A stretch of DNA of 64,000 nucleotides from Glycomyces paridis (GCF_004912155.1 NZ_STGX01000017.1:64417-128416); one strand, 5' to 3'; numbered from the stretch's first letter, positions 56,801 through 63,091 are shown. Notes: a model not told the origin generated them from the letters alone. Translations and numbers: made by a program.

Positions 56801-57635
56801 ACCCGACGCTCTGCTCCATCTCGATGCCGGGCCGGTCGGCGAACGGGGTGGCGACGGAGGCCTGCTCGGTCCCGGCGTACTGGGCCACGAGGAGCCCGAA
56901 CGCGGCGAGGAACAGCGTGTACTCCGAGACCTCGGCCTCTCTCGCGGTGGCGCCCAACGCGCTTCGCAGTTCGGCGTCCAGCGGCAGGCGGATCTCGCGG
57001 CCGACCTCGTCGCCGGTGCCGGCGTCGAGCCAGTGCGCGAGGTCGGGGGCCTCCTGGCGGGCGAGGTTCTCCCGCCAGTACTCGCGCAGCCGCTCGGCCT
57101 TCGCGGCGGGGAGCGCGGCGGCCTGCTTCTCCTGGTACGCCAGGAAACCGGTGTCGGGCGCGACCTCCTCGGCGGCGGTGCCGCGGGCGAGGGAGACGAG
57201 GCGCTCGGCGAGGAGGCTCACCGAGAGGCCGTCGGCGATGAGGTGGTGGCAGACGAGGACGAGGCGGTCCTCGTCGCCGAGCGCGCAGTGGACGACGCGC
57301 AGGAGGGGCGCCTGCGCGAGGTCGAAGGGCGCGCGGGTCGCCTCGGCGGCGATCGCGTCGGCCTCGGACTCCCTGCCGCGCAGGTCGTGGGAGGCGAACG
57401 GGGGCGCCACCGACTCGGCGACGACGTACGCGACCCCGTTGCGGCCGTTCCTGACGGCGCTGCGCAGCGCGGGCTGCTCGGCCGCGACCGTCCGCACGGC
57501 GCGTTCGAGGCGCTCGGCGGGGACCGGTTCGATCCGCAGGTGGAGCGCCACGTGGTACTCGGACGCGTCCCGCAGTTGGCTGTCGAAGTACATGCCCTGC
57601 TGGGACGGGGACATGGGCACGGCCGATTCGGTCAT
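41886..57635 (-). CDS. Hybrid NRPS-PKS megasynthetase, 5,249 residues
   Basis: Domains in order, approximate residues: C (5-440; HHLIADG), A (445-950), T (GGNSL Ser near 992), KS (1048-1475; 'LSGCSTSLL'), AT (1575-1870; 'GHSIGE' and 'HAFH', malonyl type), T (GGDSL near 1962), C (2010-2450; HHIIADA), A (2460-2925), T (GGNSY near 2987), KS (3065-3480; 'QTACSTSLV'), shortened AT without GHSxG (3495-3730), T (GGDSL near 3785), C (3820-4265; HHIIGDQ), A (4275-4740), T (GAQSL near 4811), final C/E-like domain (4860-5240; HHGVFDG). All A domains keep the A3 loop and the A10 Lys. There is no KR, DH, ER, MT or TE. Pocket residues read by eye are A1 DITNFGVMW, A2 DIFQVGMVT and A3 DPLLYGLVC; I do not trust a substrate call, though A2 resembles glycine-type codes. 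The start is ATG 57635 (GGAAGGAA upstream). Confidence 0.93.
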   Translation of the reverse strand: MTESAVPMSPSQQGMYFDSQLRDASEYHVALHLRIEPVPAERLERAVRTVAAEQPALRSAVRNGRNGVAYVVAESVAPPFASHDLRGRESEADAIAAEATRAPFDLAQAPLLRVVHCALGDEDRLVLVCHHLIADGLSVSLLAERLVSLARGTAAEEVAPDTGFLAYQEKQAAALPAAKAERLREYWRENLARQEAPDLAHWLDAGTGDEVGREIRLPLDAELRSALGATAREAEVSEYTLFLAAFGLLVAQYAGTEQASVATPFADRPGIEMEQSVGCFIKTLPVHVDAAPRQSVREMLERLSAEVVGSWKHLSHSIANVLGEYPSLGRVYDVTFIHDSYPAYPAGVLGTVRADRVEFPGKLTVLVERVGDEAAIVLQYKESALSADKAERFARRYLALLERVPGSLDAPVASLRPLLEPESERLIAALDRTHYFDWEPAHLGDLFLAKTAADPARTAWSEGTRDYTNAWAHDASVLVQRKVIEAIGRRGGPVAVLLPRGAHLLAGVFGTALAGSAYVPLSPDMPAERVAQILDDASAAAVLTVGTADLALPAGVARLNIDEWEDLAALQSEREVHERPAEVERGPGDVLYIEYTSGSTGVPKGVVVTHANVQNTAMDLERRFPLREDDVYLLKTAFTFDIFGTEVYGWLFGQGRLAILPVGHEGDALSVLGAVRERRVTHVNFSPTMLRVVLDAARANDHWADLSSLRYVFSGGEALTGDVVERFFALSPGCTLENVYGPTEATMWATHGTVTAEDTGPIAPIGKPLNDYRVLVLDCEGGRCGVDLPGEVCVAGAGVAVGYLNRDELNAAHFVENPYYDPEADPDHMRRMYRTGDLGHLRADGRFAFIRRIDRQVKVGGVRMELGEIEQALLRVEGVVEAAVLVDDSAVPVRLAGCYTGAAEPAQVREALSRHLMPHLVPSALVRLEGLPTSAAGKLDRRALKALLPARVAAAPVAAASPVQERVAGLWRRVLGTAEVDAEASFFAQGGNSLSLMTLQLELREEFGREIRITELLKHHSVAAQARLLGEDAPQETATRSHARRDGDVAIIGIGLQVPGAGDARAFWENLRRGDESITFYDDAALRALGVPESDLRDPAYVKAKGRVEGVDVFDDALFGIAPAEVDATSPQLRLLYKCFWQACEDAGYDPRSLPGRIGVFAGGNDDFAWYERALTGAEGFGDAYQNFTLATNHFLSTRLSYHFDLKGPSMSSLSGCSTSLLTVHQAVQSLRAGECDMAVAGGVTLELPNSGGYRYVDGMMLSPDGHCRPFDAEAAGTVFANGAALLVLKPVEAALRDGDPVYAVVKGSAVGNDGGAKPSFTAPSEDGQYETIRAAYDASGVDPATVSYVEAHGTGTLLGDPIEVASLSRVFAAHENGAIALGSVKGNVGHTDSAAGAVGLSKVALSLRHRYLPGTRNYAVPNPAADFDATPFAVSAEGRPWRGERLRAGVNSFGVGGTNVHMIVEEAPAREATRDNPHELLQFAAASPEALRRTAERVVRDLAGDADASLSDAALTLRSGRAALPYRTAIAVSGGEDRDAWAARLAAAPVARAAAGGRTALLFSGQGNQHHRMGMGLYESDSAAGEVYRRWSDELVGYLPPAEAAEFRAVLSEDDGRVHRTEWSQFALFSAQYATAKVLESFGVVPDVLIGHSIGELTAAALAGVWRLEDAARLVRERGRLMQAQAPGVMLAATAPVERVRRAIEGLPDVWVSLDNSAERCVLGMAEGAFGAVVDRLEAEGVQGVRLHTSHAFHTPMMAGAAEAFAAALAGVPAQDPSIPIVGNGTGRLVRPGEMTDPAYWADHVTEPVRFTESLRTLLSDGPLFGIELGPGRSLTTFASHDPQRGDEHVFVNALRHAMDPAADEAHLLGALGGLWSAGLAIDWRRHDRGRRISLPGYVFDETPHPQDGLAEASPAAPKATEARTAGPTGALEGVVDAFRHVLGHREVAAGDDFFALGGDSLKATGLAARLRREAGIEVTVAEIFASPTPAALAARFRDEGPAAGIAKAPALEDYPLSAAQTRMYLAAKLAPEGLVYNMPSATLLRGTLDPERVRDALRLLVERHEPLRTVFALRDGEVRQRVLDAADFGEPPVAFSRGEVGEGERAESLLADFVRPFDLERGPLFRMAVVDGGAGESLLLFDVHHIIADATSAEVLSRDFSLLYAGKALRALPLQYTDFVMHAQDTAAAEAALLAEFADAPSQDLLAPDRERGSRAPEADRVELYFGPDRAAAVKALAEAHGATPFMVMLAAWGALFARYGDCEDLVIGAPVTGRTASETREMVGMFVNMMPIRLRPNATEGFGTYLDGVRASVLEGLARQDVPFDRLVEGLGRPRTLGRHPLFDVSFDYHNMERHEVAIDGVGARQLDLRPHAVGMDLVATCTESAGELALHIDFAADLYDRATVERLAGHYDELLRRACADDSTPVGTVPLHAAAVLRAFAPRPVAEAFTPVHEMIAAVASSSPEATAVIDGDGTRYSYAQLDGLANVQAARLLEDGLEAGEPVALFAARNVNLLIAQLAILKAGGAYVPLDPAHPAERHERILADVRPRFGFAPAGLAATSRIATVVDIDTCQNESPVEFTGPEVGPDDPIYFVYTSGSTGNPKGIAVKHRGVANLLRDHRERGLFGPGDVIIGLADPTFDIFAFESLIPLASGAGVHMCPEDDRKDATAIAARIADHGVTHIQTPVSKMTALCGNRRFRAQLHRLRLVVCGGEHFPESLLALLQEETTARVFNMYGPTETTVTATVKEFGSGDAVTIGSPVSGTSVLVVSPHGMVQPDGVPGELCIAGEGLAVGYTNNPEEQRRAFTAIAALPGVSVYRTRDVGVRLPNGEFVLRGRLDHQVKVHGNRIELGEVEKTAMRAPGVSYAVAAVEDGDLVLYYTAASSQDPAPAIREAVAAALPDYMRPDALHLLDAMPKLPNNKVDRKALKRPAAPAESPSSVPSAAPSAAPSTVLDVVLAAWAAVLGRAVGAGDNFFDVGGNSYKLMLVANRLEEALGTDVPLVRLFENPTPLGLAESLGESPNLEAGRNLEAAQDEPVSMADLAGIWGAEDKAERRIAVIGMAGVLPGAEGVAEHWDNRARGTVSIARFTREELLDAGIAPEEADDPRYVGARGYVAADTFDADFFEYSERDAAAMDPQARLLHETAWHALEDAGYTPGPDTGDIGVFVGSGTNFPWTAGFLDRKDDPVGAFEAMTLNEKDFLATRIAYKLGLTGPAVNVQTACSTSLVAIHQAVRSLREGESDLAIAGGVALNFPRREGYRWQEGMIFSRDGVCRPFSSDADGTVAGQGCGVVVLKPLDRALADGDHVYAVIAGTAANNDGRRKVGYTAPSVQGQKEVIRAALADAGASPDDVGYIETHGTGTALGDPIEYEALASVYGGGGPCALGAVKGNIGHLDAAAGVAGFIGAVGVLHRGEIPPMANFRSMNQAVDQSGALFVPSARITAGPGALRMAAVSSFGIGGTNAHVVLEAAPPRATAATVEGEHCLPVSARTERSRRRSREALESAMVDGPSLADVSFTLAKGRAVFDSRAVAFAAAGRPVEWIEPQDAPLAVDASDDAAFTLAGGLLRDGTAAGAALRDAVERELGRFDAGLRDALRTAVFEGTAPNPGAARIARFTLAAALLRLTGPEHLHAPAGSDLVLRTALAFTRGELGAAEAVRALGAGSGPKGGTVTGNPSIMDGPVDARVLRRLLASRWVRGGEVERTLFCSEGARVPLPGYDFEPRPFVADIKWSDLGRAHEPAAPVAAGAAEALREAWTEVLGGDPAAEDDFLRSGGDSLTAVHLCALVERRTGLRLSVAEVFADPRFAAIGDLLAAKAIPNAVGTDASAPASPAQRRMYAVCALQGDTTAYNLAIAYRVRGALDPERLRAVLKGLAERHEQLRASFHLEGGALVQRIAAEAPDLLQVVDATEAEADARLTAEPRPFDLATAPLMRVEALAVDGEIRHLLVDMHHIIGDQQSLGVLADDLAAALRGDAQGEPGLAYTEYARTLAAAEAAGDFQADVAFFADLLGDGAPRLELPADRTPAEPATFDGDRHALTCTVDRAALTDLAKHCGATPYMVFLAALTRLLGLYSGQREFVLGTAVSGRTLPGTERTVGMFANTLPLRVADDARRTVREAVGGAREAALAVLGHQNAPFEAVLSALDLHPGGDVHPLFDVLFNYVNTGTEELSLDGVRLDALPPGRLKSRYALSFSVAERAGDFTVDVEYRTELFDRSTVARMASQLDELLKSMAADPEGIVADLRLESEAEHRSRRAALTAAGPAIDASLLERVQASFAAHAGLPALRWDRSEWSYAEVDRITDDLAGGLQAAGVGEGDFVLCLLERGPWQVFSRLALMKCGAVEIPLDAQTPTERIAGTIEDSGAKAVLCSDLRVHEWPEGVAAHRPERLNGPYRAPESITAASPLVMIYTSGTTGRPKGTLVTHGGILSTCADNGYTDYGPGERVLHLTGYTFDPSLLDLYSALLAGATLVMGGHDLNMDVKLLAGFLRDERIDKGILITAVFHLLMAEQPEAIAGMSALYVGGEAMQPWAARLAFEVLGPGGLYNLYGPTEASVCTTYFRVDEVPDLPRMPIGVPARNRGLYIVHPDGTDVPRGVPGELCVAGPSLAIGYHRRPELSAEKFTGAVGSIGERLYRTGDRVVLDGAGRIVYIDRIDQQVKHAGYRIELSEIELVLQDCPGVTEAVVVHTKDRNDSRLTAFYTGESAPGEAGLREFLAAKLPRYMVPQRLVRKTALPLTSHGKVDRKLLAAEVDAAPEPVAAPVPAAPEGADAAVLAAFREVLGAPDLAATDDFFMAGAQSLQAIAVVRGLRESGVDLEVGDVYRHPTAARLSAALRPAAEAPTVREARTLAPGQLRRRVEWAVEDARRAAAAFASEAAAYRFDIGAAARLHRATGAESGAFMHTLTGVDPADAQEALAALAVRHEALRARMDGDDFAVIGTEAFGLLPGLVPVQDVRRLDAAQAAEFTASVARELGAAPFTEGLLWRCVLVREGDESLRLVWAFHHGVFDGFSADVLRSELPRLARGEDLGEAKRYSDFLDAVAGAETESLMDGLETWTAASRAQVAALGDSDLERRVSVPLDGANPLEAALREVHGRLSALTGERNVAIGLVSDCRRWRGEDYADCVGEFLDVVPVLLRGEGDQPAVSARLAEVQARGVHHLHALTGDVQAPLRELAEAYRGPLDLVLVNFQGRIDDADMAEAGEDGPAIASAHLNVWHDDASLHLEWVATAGAGA

Positions 57636-58119
57636 GGTTCCGCTGTTCCTTCCCGCAGTCCGTTGAGGACGGAGACTGCGCGGGGGTTCGAAGTTGGGGG
57701 TGCCGCCGGGAGGGACGCGGTCGCGTTCCGCCGCAGGCGGTGTGGCGCTCACACAGGGGAGGGGTGCCGGAACGACGTCGGCGTCGGGGCGGCGGTGGGG
57801 GGCCGGTGCTGGGTCACGGACCGATCATGGCCCAAGCCGGGGCCGAGTACACGCATTCGGGTGAAACATGAACCGATGGGACCACGCGATGACCATCCGG
57901 TGTCAGGTTGCGCCTCGGCGGCAACCGAATGGCGCGCGACGCGTCCAAACCAGACGTGATCGGACGCTGAACGGCCCGTGTACCGAAGGGAACGGCGACG
58001 ATGCGATGCGGTCACGGCGCGCCGACGCGTCCCCGCAACCGGCTGGTAACACGGCCGCATCCTCGCGTTTCACCGGAGGCCGCCGACGCGGCCACCGTCC
58101 CGGTGCCGCGGAACCTTTT
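57636..58119. other. Gene-free stretch between SARP and megasynthetase genes
   Basis: Contains the ribosome site of the synthetase and presumably its promoter. TTCATG-N17-TACTCG on the minus strand near 57870-57840 is a weak promoter candidate. I looked for the heptamer direct repeats bound by SARPs and found none that is convincing. Small open frames here have no family features. Confidence 0.4.
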
Positions 58120-61100
58120 TCAGTAAAGGTCCATTGTGTATTTCTTTGGCATGGGCGCGCCCATCGCCTCGTACAACTGCCGCGCCTGTCGCCAATGGCC
58201 TTTCGCGGCGGCGGCGTCCCCTCGTTCGAACGCAGCGGCGCCGAGGATCCACAGCGAGCACGAGACCGCCGCGCGGTGCCCGGTGGGCCGCAGGAGGTCC
58301 AGTGCGCGCCTGGCGATCTCGCCCGCGCGCCGGGTCCGGCCGCGGCGCAGGTGCACCTCCGCCATGAGGTTGAGGGCCGATCCCTCGGCGATCCGGTAGC
58401 CGCCCTCCCGGGCGAGCGCGAGGGCGCGGCGGGCGTCGGCGCGGGCGGCGTTGAAGGCGCCCAGGCCGATCCGACCGGCGGCGCGCTCGACGAGGGCCTT
58501 GATCGTGGTCGCCGCGAGGTCCTCCTCGGCGACGCGCAGGCCGTGCGTGGCGGTGTCCACGGCCTCCTCGTGGCGTTCGAGCCGGTTGAGCGCCAGCGCG
58601 AGCCAGATGAGCCCGTCCGCGGTGCGCTTGCGGTCGCCCTGCTCGCGGCCCTGGCGGACCACGGCCTCGGCGTAGGCGAGCGCGTTGTCGTACTCGCCGA
58701 GGGCCGAGCACAGCGCCGTCATCGACTCCGCGGTCGGCGCCCCCAGCTCGCCTTCGCCGCGGTCGGCCTCCAGCTTCATGGCGCGCACCGCGTAGTCCTC
58801 GGCCGCCGCGAGCGAGCCGAGGTCGATGGAGGTCTGCGCGAGGTCGTTGAGGTGCGCGGTCTGGAGGCGCGCGTTGCCGATCTCCTCGGCGATCCCGAGC
58901 GCCTCGGTGTGCAGCAGGAGTTCTTTGTGGAGGTCGCCGAGCGCGCCGTGGACGACGCCGAGCGCGGCGAGGTTGACGCTCTGCGCGCGCCGCCTGCCGT
59001 TGGCGAGGTTCATCGTCAGCGCGGCCTCGCCGTGCTCCACTGAGGTGCGCAGGCGCCCGATCTGCCAGCAGGCGAACATCATGTTGTGGTGCGCCGAGGC
59101 CCGGCCGGCGTCCCAGCCGATGCGCCGCGAGAGCGTGATCGCCCGCTCGGCGTGCGGCACGACCTTCCGGAAGTCGCGCGCCTTGAGGTACACCGTGGAC
59201 AGGCACAGCTCGGCGACGGCCTCGCCGCGGGCGCTGCCGACCGACCGCGCGCTGCGCAGGGCCGCGAGCGCGAGTGCGAGGAAGTCGGCGCACGAGAGCT
59301 GCGCCCAGGCGTGGCTGCGGAGGATGTCGGCGAGGCGCCACGCCACCGAGTCCTCGCGGCGGTCCCCGGAGTGGCGGGCGAGGGCGATGAGGTTCTCGCG
59401 TTCGTCCTCCAGCCACCGCAGCGCCTCCTCGGGGTCGTCGAGCGCCGAGACCGCCGTGGTCTCCAGCAGCCGGGCCGAACCGGGGTAGCGGCTGCGGCAC
59501 GCGGCGTCGGCGGTCGCCAGGTACCACTCCAGCAGGCGCCCCATCGCCGCCGTCCGCGCCCGGTCGGTCGGTTCGAGGAGGTCGTTCGCGTAGTCGCGCA
59601 GCAGGTCGTGCAGATGCAGGCGCCCCCGCCCGCCGCGGATCACCATGTGCGCGTTGACGAGCTGCTCGACCGCGCGTTCGGCCACGGCCCGCGAGGTGTC
59701 GGCGAGGACCGCCACCGAGTCCACGGTGAGCGTCCGCACCGGCGCGATCCCCAGGAACCGGAACACGTGCCGGGCCTCCTCGGGCAGCGCCATGTACGAG
59801 CCGTCGAACGTCGCCCGCATGGCCGTGTGCGGGCTGTCGCCGATGCGCAGCGCCTCCACCTGCCCGCCGCTGGAGAGCCGCTCGGTGAACCCGCCGATGC
59901 CCAGGTCCGCGCGGTCGGCGAGGTTCGCCGCCGCGATCCGCAGCGCCAGCGGCAGGTAACCGCAGCGCCGCGCCAGCTCGTCGATCTCGGGGTCCTGCGA
60001 GGACCGCGCCACCCGCAGCAGCGCCTTGAGCAGCTCCACGGCCTCGTCGTGGGCCAGCGGCGCCTGGTTGAGCAGGTACCCCCCGCGCCGGGCGAGGAGG
60101 TCCCCGAGCTGGTTGCGGCTCGTGACGATCACCAGCGAGCCGGGGCTGCCCGGCAGCAGCGGCGCGACCTGCTCGGCCGAGGCGGCGTTGTCCAGCAGCA
60201 GCAGGAGCCGCTTCCCGGCGGTCTCGGTGCGCAGCAGGGCCGCGGCCTGGTCGGTCTCGGCGGGCACCTGCTCCTCGGCGAGGCCCAGCGACCGCAGCAT
60301 CGCCGTCAGCGCCTCGATCGGGCGCAGCGCCGGGACGGCCGAGAACCCGCGCAGGTTCAGGAAGAGCTGCCCGTCCGGGTAGTCGCCCGCGACCAGGTGC
60401 GCCCAGTGGACCGCCGAGGCGGTCTTGCCGACCCCGGCCATGCCGGAGATGACCACGATCGGCGCGGGCGGGATGCCGTCGTCCGCGTCGCCGAGCCTGG
60501 CGCCCTCCAGGAACCGCAGCTCCCCGTCCCGCCCTGCGAACCCGGCCACGTCCGCGGGCAGCTCGCGCGGCGTCGCCGAGCGCCGCTCGCCCAGCTCCAC
60601 CGGCGGGCCGGGCAGCGCGATCCACGTGCCCTCGATGCTCTCGGTCGCCACCGACTCCAGCCGCTCGTCGCGGTGGAGTATTGCATGGTGCACCCGCTGG
60701 AGCAGCGGCCCCGGATCGATGCCCAGCTCCTCCCCGAGGACCTTGCGCGACTCGCGGAACGCCTGGAGCGCCTCGGCCTGGCGCCCGGCCCGGTACAGCG
60801 CGAGCATCCGCAGCGCCGTCAGCCGCTCGCGGAACGGGTGGGCGCGCACGAGCGCCTCCAGGTCCCCGATGAGGGACGCGTGCATCCCCATGTCGAGGTT
60901 GACCTCCAGCAGCTCCTGCTGCGCGAGCAGCCGGTCCTCCCCGAGCCGGTGCGCCTCGGCGGCGATCGGGCCCACCGACGGCACGTCCTCGTACGGCTCG
61001 CCCCGCCACAGCCGCATGGCGTTCGCGAAGCCCGTGGCCGACTCCTCGACCCTGCCCCGGCCCCGCGCCTCCCGCGCCCGGGACGCGAGCACGTCGAAGG

Positions 61101-61416
61101 CCTTCGCGTCGAAGTCCTCCTCGCCCACGCGGATGCGGTAGCCCGAGGACTCCCTGACGATCCGCCGCTCCTCCGCTAGTGAGCGGCGCAGCCGGTGCAG
61201 GTAGACCAGCAGCGACTTCCGCGACTGCTCGGGCGCCGACCCCTCCCACACCGCCTCTTCGAGGACGTCGACGGGCACCGGCTGGTCGGAGCCGGCCAGC
61301 AGCGCCGCGAGCAGCCGCCGCTGCACGATCGAACGCAGCGGCAGCGGTTCGCCGTCGCGGATCACTTCAATGGGGCCGAGTACTTTGAAATCGAGCGTGC
61401 CAGATTTGCCTTGCAT
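58120..61416 (-). CDS. AfsR-like SARP / NB-ARC / TPR transcriptional activator
   Basis: 1,098 residues from ATG 61416 ('MQGKSGTLDFKVLGPIEV'). Residues about 8-100 are an OmpR-type winged helix ('LRSIVQRRLLAALLAG', 'SRKSLLVYLHRLRRSL') and 105-250 the bacterial transcriptional activation domain ('HPFRERLTALRMLALYRAGRQAEALQAF'). Residues about 300-560 form an NB-ARC ATPase with P-loop 'GMAGVGKTA' and 'LLLLLDNA'. The remainder is TPR-like helices. SARPs switch on their own biosynthetic clusters by binding direct repeats. It lies directly before the megasynthetase on the same strand, so it is the probable pathway activator. Confidence 0.92.
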   Translation of the reverse strand: MQGKSGTLDFKVLGPIEVIRDGEPLPLRSIVQRRLLAALLAGSDQPVPVDVLEEAVWEGSAPEQSRKSLLVYLHRLRRSLAEERRIVRESSGYRIRVGEEDFDAKAFDVLASRAREARGRGRVEESATGFANAMRLWRGEPYEDVPSVGPIAAEAHRLGEDRLLAQQELLEVNLDMGMHASLIGDLEALVRAHPFRERLTALRMLALYRAGRQAEALQAFRESRKVLGEELGIDPGPLLQRVHHAILHRDERLESVATESIEGTWIALPGPPVELGERRSATPRELPADVAGFAGRDGELRFLEGARLGDADDGIPPAPIVVISGMAGVGKTASAVHWAHLVAGDYPDGQLFLNLRGFSAVPALRPIEALTAMLRSLGLAEEQVPAETDQAAALLRTETAGKRLLLLLDNAASAEQVAPLLPGSPGSLVIVTSRNQLGDLLARRGGYLLNQAPLAHDEAVELLKALLRVARSSQDPEIDELARRCGYLPLALRIAAANLADRADLGIGGFTERLSSGGQVEALRIGDSPHTAMRATFDGSYMALPEEARHVFRFLGIAPVRTLTVDSVAVLADTSRAVAERAVEQLVNAHMVIRGGRGRLHLHDLLRDYANDLLEPTDRARTAAMGRLLEWYLATADAACRSRYPGSARLLETTAVSALDDPEEALRWLEDERENLIALARHSGDRREDSVAWRLADILRSHAWAQLSCADFLALALAALRSARSVGSARGEAVAELCLSTVYLKARDFRKVVPHAERAITLSRRIGWDAGRASAHHNMMFACWQIGRLRTSVEHGEAALTMNLANGRRRAQSVNLAALGVVHGALGDLHKELLLHTEALGIAEEIGNARLQTAHLNDLAQTSIDLGSLAAAEDYAVRAMKLEADRGEGELGAPTAESMTALCSALGEYDNALAYAEAVVRQGREQGDRKRTADGLIWLALALNRLERHEEAVDTATHGLRVAEEDLAATTIKALVERAAGRIGLGAFNAARADARRALALAREGGYRIAEGSALNLMAEVHLRRGRTRRAGEIARRALDLLRPTGHRAAVSCSLWILGAAAFERGDAAAAKGHWRQARQLYEAMGAPMPKKYTMDLY

Positions 61417-61941
61417 CGTCACCGGTCTCGCAAGTGGAGTACTTCTCTCCGCACAGGATAATGCAGCGCGACACCTGTTTTTGCAATGAATCCGCTTGCA
61501 CCCCAATGCACTCAGACCCCACTGCGGCCCCGGGGCACCGCCCGCCGCAGTGGCCCCCGCGCGACCTGCGCCGCGCCAGACGCACCGATACGCCATCAAA
61601 TGAGCCATCGACGCACCCTGTGAACTTCTCGGCCAAACCAGTAAGATCACTTGTTGTCGGGCGAATCGCCCCCGACAATTACGGACAAGGCCCATTCGAC
61701 GCCTCCCCGGCCGCACGCGATCGTGCATTCGCCGTTACTCGCCGTGTAAGTGTCGAGTAATCCATCTGTAAGCGCCGCTCGGCATCCTGGTCTCGAAGTG
61801 ATCCCCGGCGCGTCCGCGCGCCCGGCCGAGCCCTCGGCCGGCCCGCGGCGACCCCCGCGCCGCACCGTCGACACGCGCGCCCGCCCGCCGCGGCCCTCAG
61901 GCCGCCCGCCCGCGGGCCGCGCGGTGAGGAGAGCGACCCGA
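61417..61941. promoter_or_regulatory. Divergent control region between SARP and LuxR-type genes
   Basis: On the minus strand TTGCAA (61486-61481), 17 bases, CATTAT (61463-61458) make a plausible SARP promoter, giving a leader of about 35 bases. An inverted repeat TTGTCGGG (61654-61661) with CCCGACAA (61671-61678) lies mid-way and could be an operator. This region is lower in G+C than the flanking genes. GAGGAGAG at 61926-61933 serves the LuxR-type gene. Confidence 0.5.
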
Positions 61942-62229
61942 ATGCCTGGCAGCCGTTACCCCGACCTAGAACCGATCGACCACATCACCCCGAGGCAGCG
62001 CCAGATCCTCATACACCTCATACGCGGCAAGACCCGCGAGGTCATCGCCAAGGACCTCTACCTCTCGCGCAGCACCGTCAACCGCGACATCAAGGAGATG
62101 ACGGACGTCCTCGGCGCCTCCTCTCCGGAGGCCCTCGGCGCCCTCGCCTACCGCGCGGGCTTCCTCGGCGACGAGCACTTCGGAGGCTCGCGCCGCCACC
62201 ACCCGGCGACGAGTCTGAGGGCCGCCTGA
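61942..62229 (+). CDS. Single-domain LuxR/GerE-type regulator
   Basis: 95 residues from ATG 61942, chosen for its GAGGAGAG. Almost the whole protein is a LuxR-type helix-turn-helix: 'ITPRQRQILIHLIRGKTREVIAKDLYLSRSTVNRDIKEM' (residues about 15-53), followed by a short tail. No receiver or ligand domain is present, as in orphan GerE-like or cluster-linked regulators. It is divergent from the SARP gene and converges with the sugar permease, whose stop lies only 4 bases away. The frame is open upstream to 61750, but those codons are Pro/Arg filler. Confidence 0.8.
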   Translation: MPGSRYPDLEPIDHITPRQRQILIHLIRGKTREVIAKDLYLSRSTVNRDIKEMTDVLGASSPEALGALAYRAGFLGDEHFGGSRRHHPATSLRAA

Positions 62230-62233
62230 ACGC

Positions 62234-63091
62234 TCACTTCATGCCGGTCGTCGAGATCCCCTTGATGAGGTAGCGCTGGCCGAGCAGGAAGACGAGGAAC
62301 ATCGGCAGGAGCGAGACGACGCTCATGGCGAACATGGACCCGTAGTCCGAACTCGACTGCGCGTCCAGGAAGCCCCTGAGCGCCAGCGACACCGGCCAGA
62401 ACTCGGGCAGCCGCAGGTACACCAGGGGCCCGAAGAAGTCGCCCCAGGTCCAGATGAAGGTGAAGATCGCCGTCGTCGCCAGCGCCGGGACGATGAGCGG
62501 GAAGGTGATGTTGAGGTAGCACCGGAAGTGCCCCGCGCCGTCGATGCGGGCCGCCTCGAAGATCTCCTTGGGCAGTCCTCGGATGAACTGGACCATGAGG
62601 AACACGAAGAAGGCCTCGGTGGCGAGGAACTTCGGGGCGATGAGGGGCAGGAAGGTGTTGAGCCAGCCCAGCTCCTTGAAGATCACGAACTGCGGCACCA
62701 TGAGCACCTGGAACGGCAGCATGATCGAGCCGAGCATGACGGCGAAGGCGAGGTTGCGCCCGCGGAAGCGCAGCCGCGCGAACGCATAGGCCGCCAGGGA
62801 GCACGAGACGAGGTTCCCGACGATCGCGCCGAAGGCGATGACCGCGGAGTTGACCAGGTACACCTCGAACGGCGACTGGAGGTCGCTCCAGCCGTGTTCG
62901 CAGTTCTCGGTGGTGAGGTCGGCGGTGAAGACGCTGAGGTCGCGGAAGATGTCGGCGTTGGGCTTGAAGCTCGACACCAGCAGCCGCACGAGCGGGTACA
63001 CCATCACGGCGCACAGCGCGATGAGCATGGCGTGCTTGGCGATCGAGCGGAGCCGCCGCGCCAGGGGGACCGTTCGGGTCTCAGTCGTCAT
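62234..63091 (-). CDS. Carbohydrate ABC transporter permease, MalG type
   Basis: 285 residues, six helices, from ATG 63091, overlapping the previous permease by 11 bases. The cytosolic EAA loop that docks on the ATPase is 'EAARIDGAGHFRCYLNITFPLIVPAL' in context (about residues 188-213). The N-terminal helix 'AMLIALCAVMVYPLVRLLVSSF' and the C-terminal 'LLGQRYLIKGISTTGMK' are standard for MalG-like proteins. It imports a sugar or oligosaccharide with its partner; the binding protein and ATPase are not in the window. Confidence 0.93.
   Translation of the reverse strand: MTTETRTVPLARRLRSIAKHAMLIALCAVMVYPLVRLLVSSFKPNADIFRDLSVFTADLTTENCEHGWSDLQSPFEVYLVNSAVIAFGAIVGNLVSCSLAAYAFARLRFRGRNLAFAVMLGSIMLPFQVLMVPQFVIFKELGWLNTFLPLIAPKFLATEAFFVFLMVQFIRGLPKEIFEAARIDGAGHFRCYLNITFPLIVPALATTAIFTFIWTWGDFFGPLVYLRLPEFWPVSLALRGFLDAQSSSDYGSMFAMSVVSLLPMFLVFLLGQRYLIKGISTTGMK

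Noticed and set aside
57636..57900. SARP direct-repeat binding site before the synthetase
   Set aside because: No heptamer pair at 11-base spacing could be seen with confidence.
43380..57959. Very long plus-strand open frames (about 1,500-1,800 codons) opposite the megasynthetase
   Set aside because: They are antisense readings of high-GC codons; the minus strand carries all catalytic motifs in order, and the plus frames are Arg/Gly/Val-rich with no domain signature.
57749..58060. A 103-codon minus-strand frame between the SARP and synthetase genes
   Set aside because: No ribosome site, Arg/Pro/Ser-rich, and no recognisable family; probably chance.
61434..61760. Plus-strand 108-codon frame upstream of the LuxR-type gene
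   Set aside because: It overlaps the SARP promoter, has no ribosome site and shows no coding bias.
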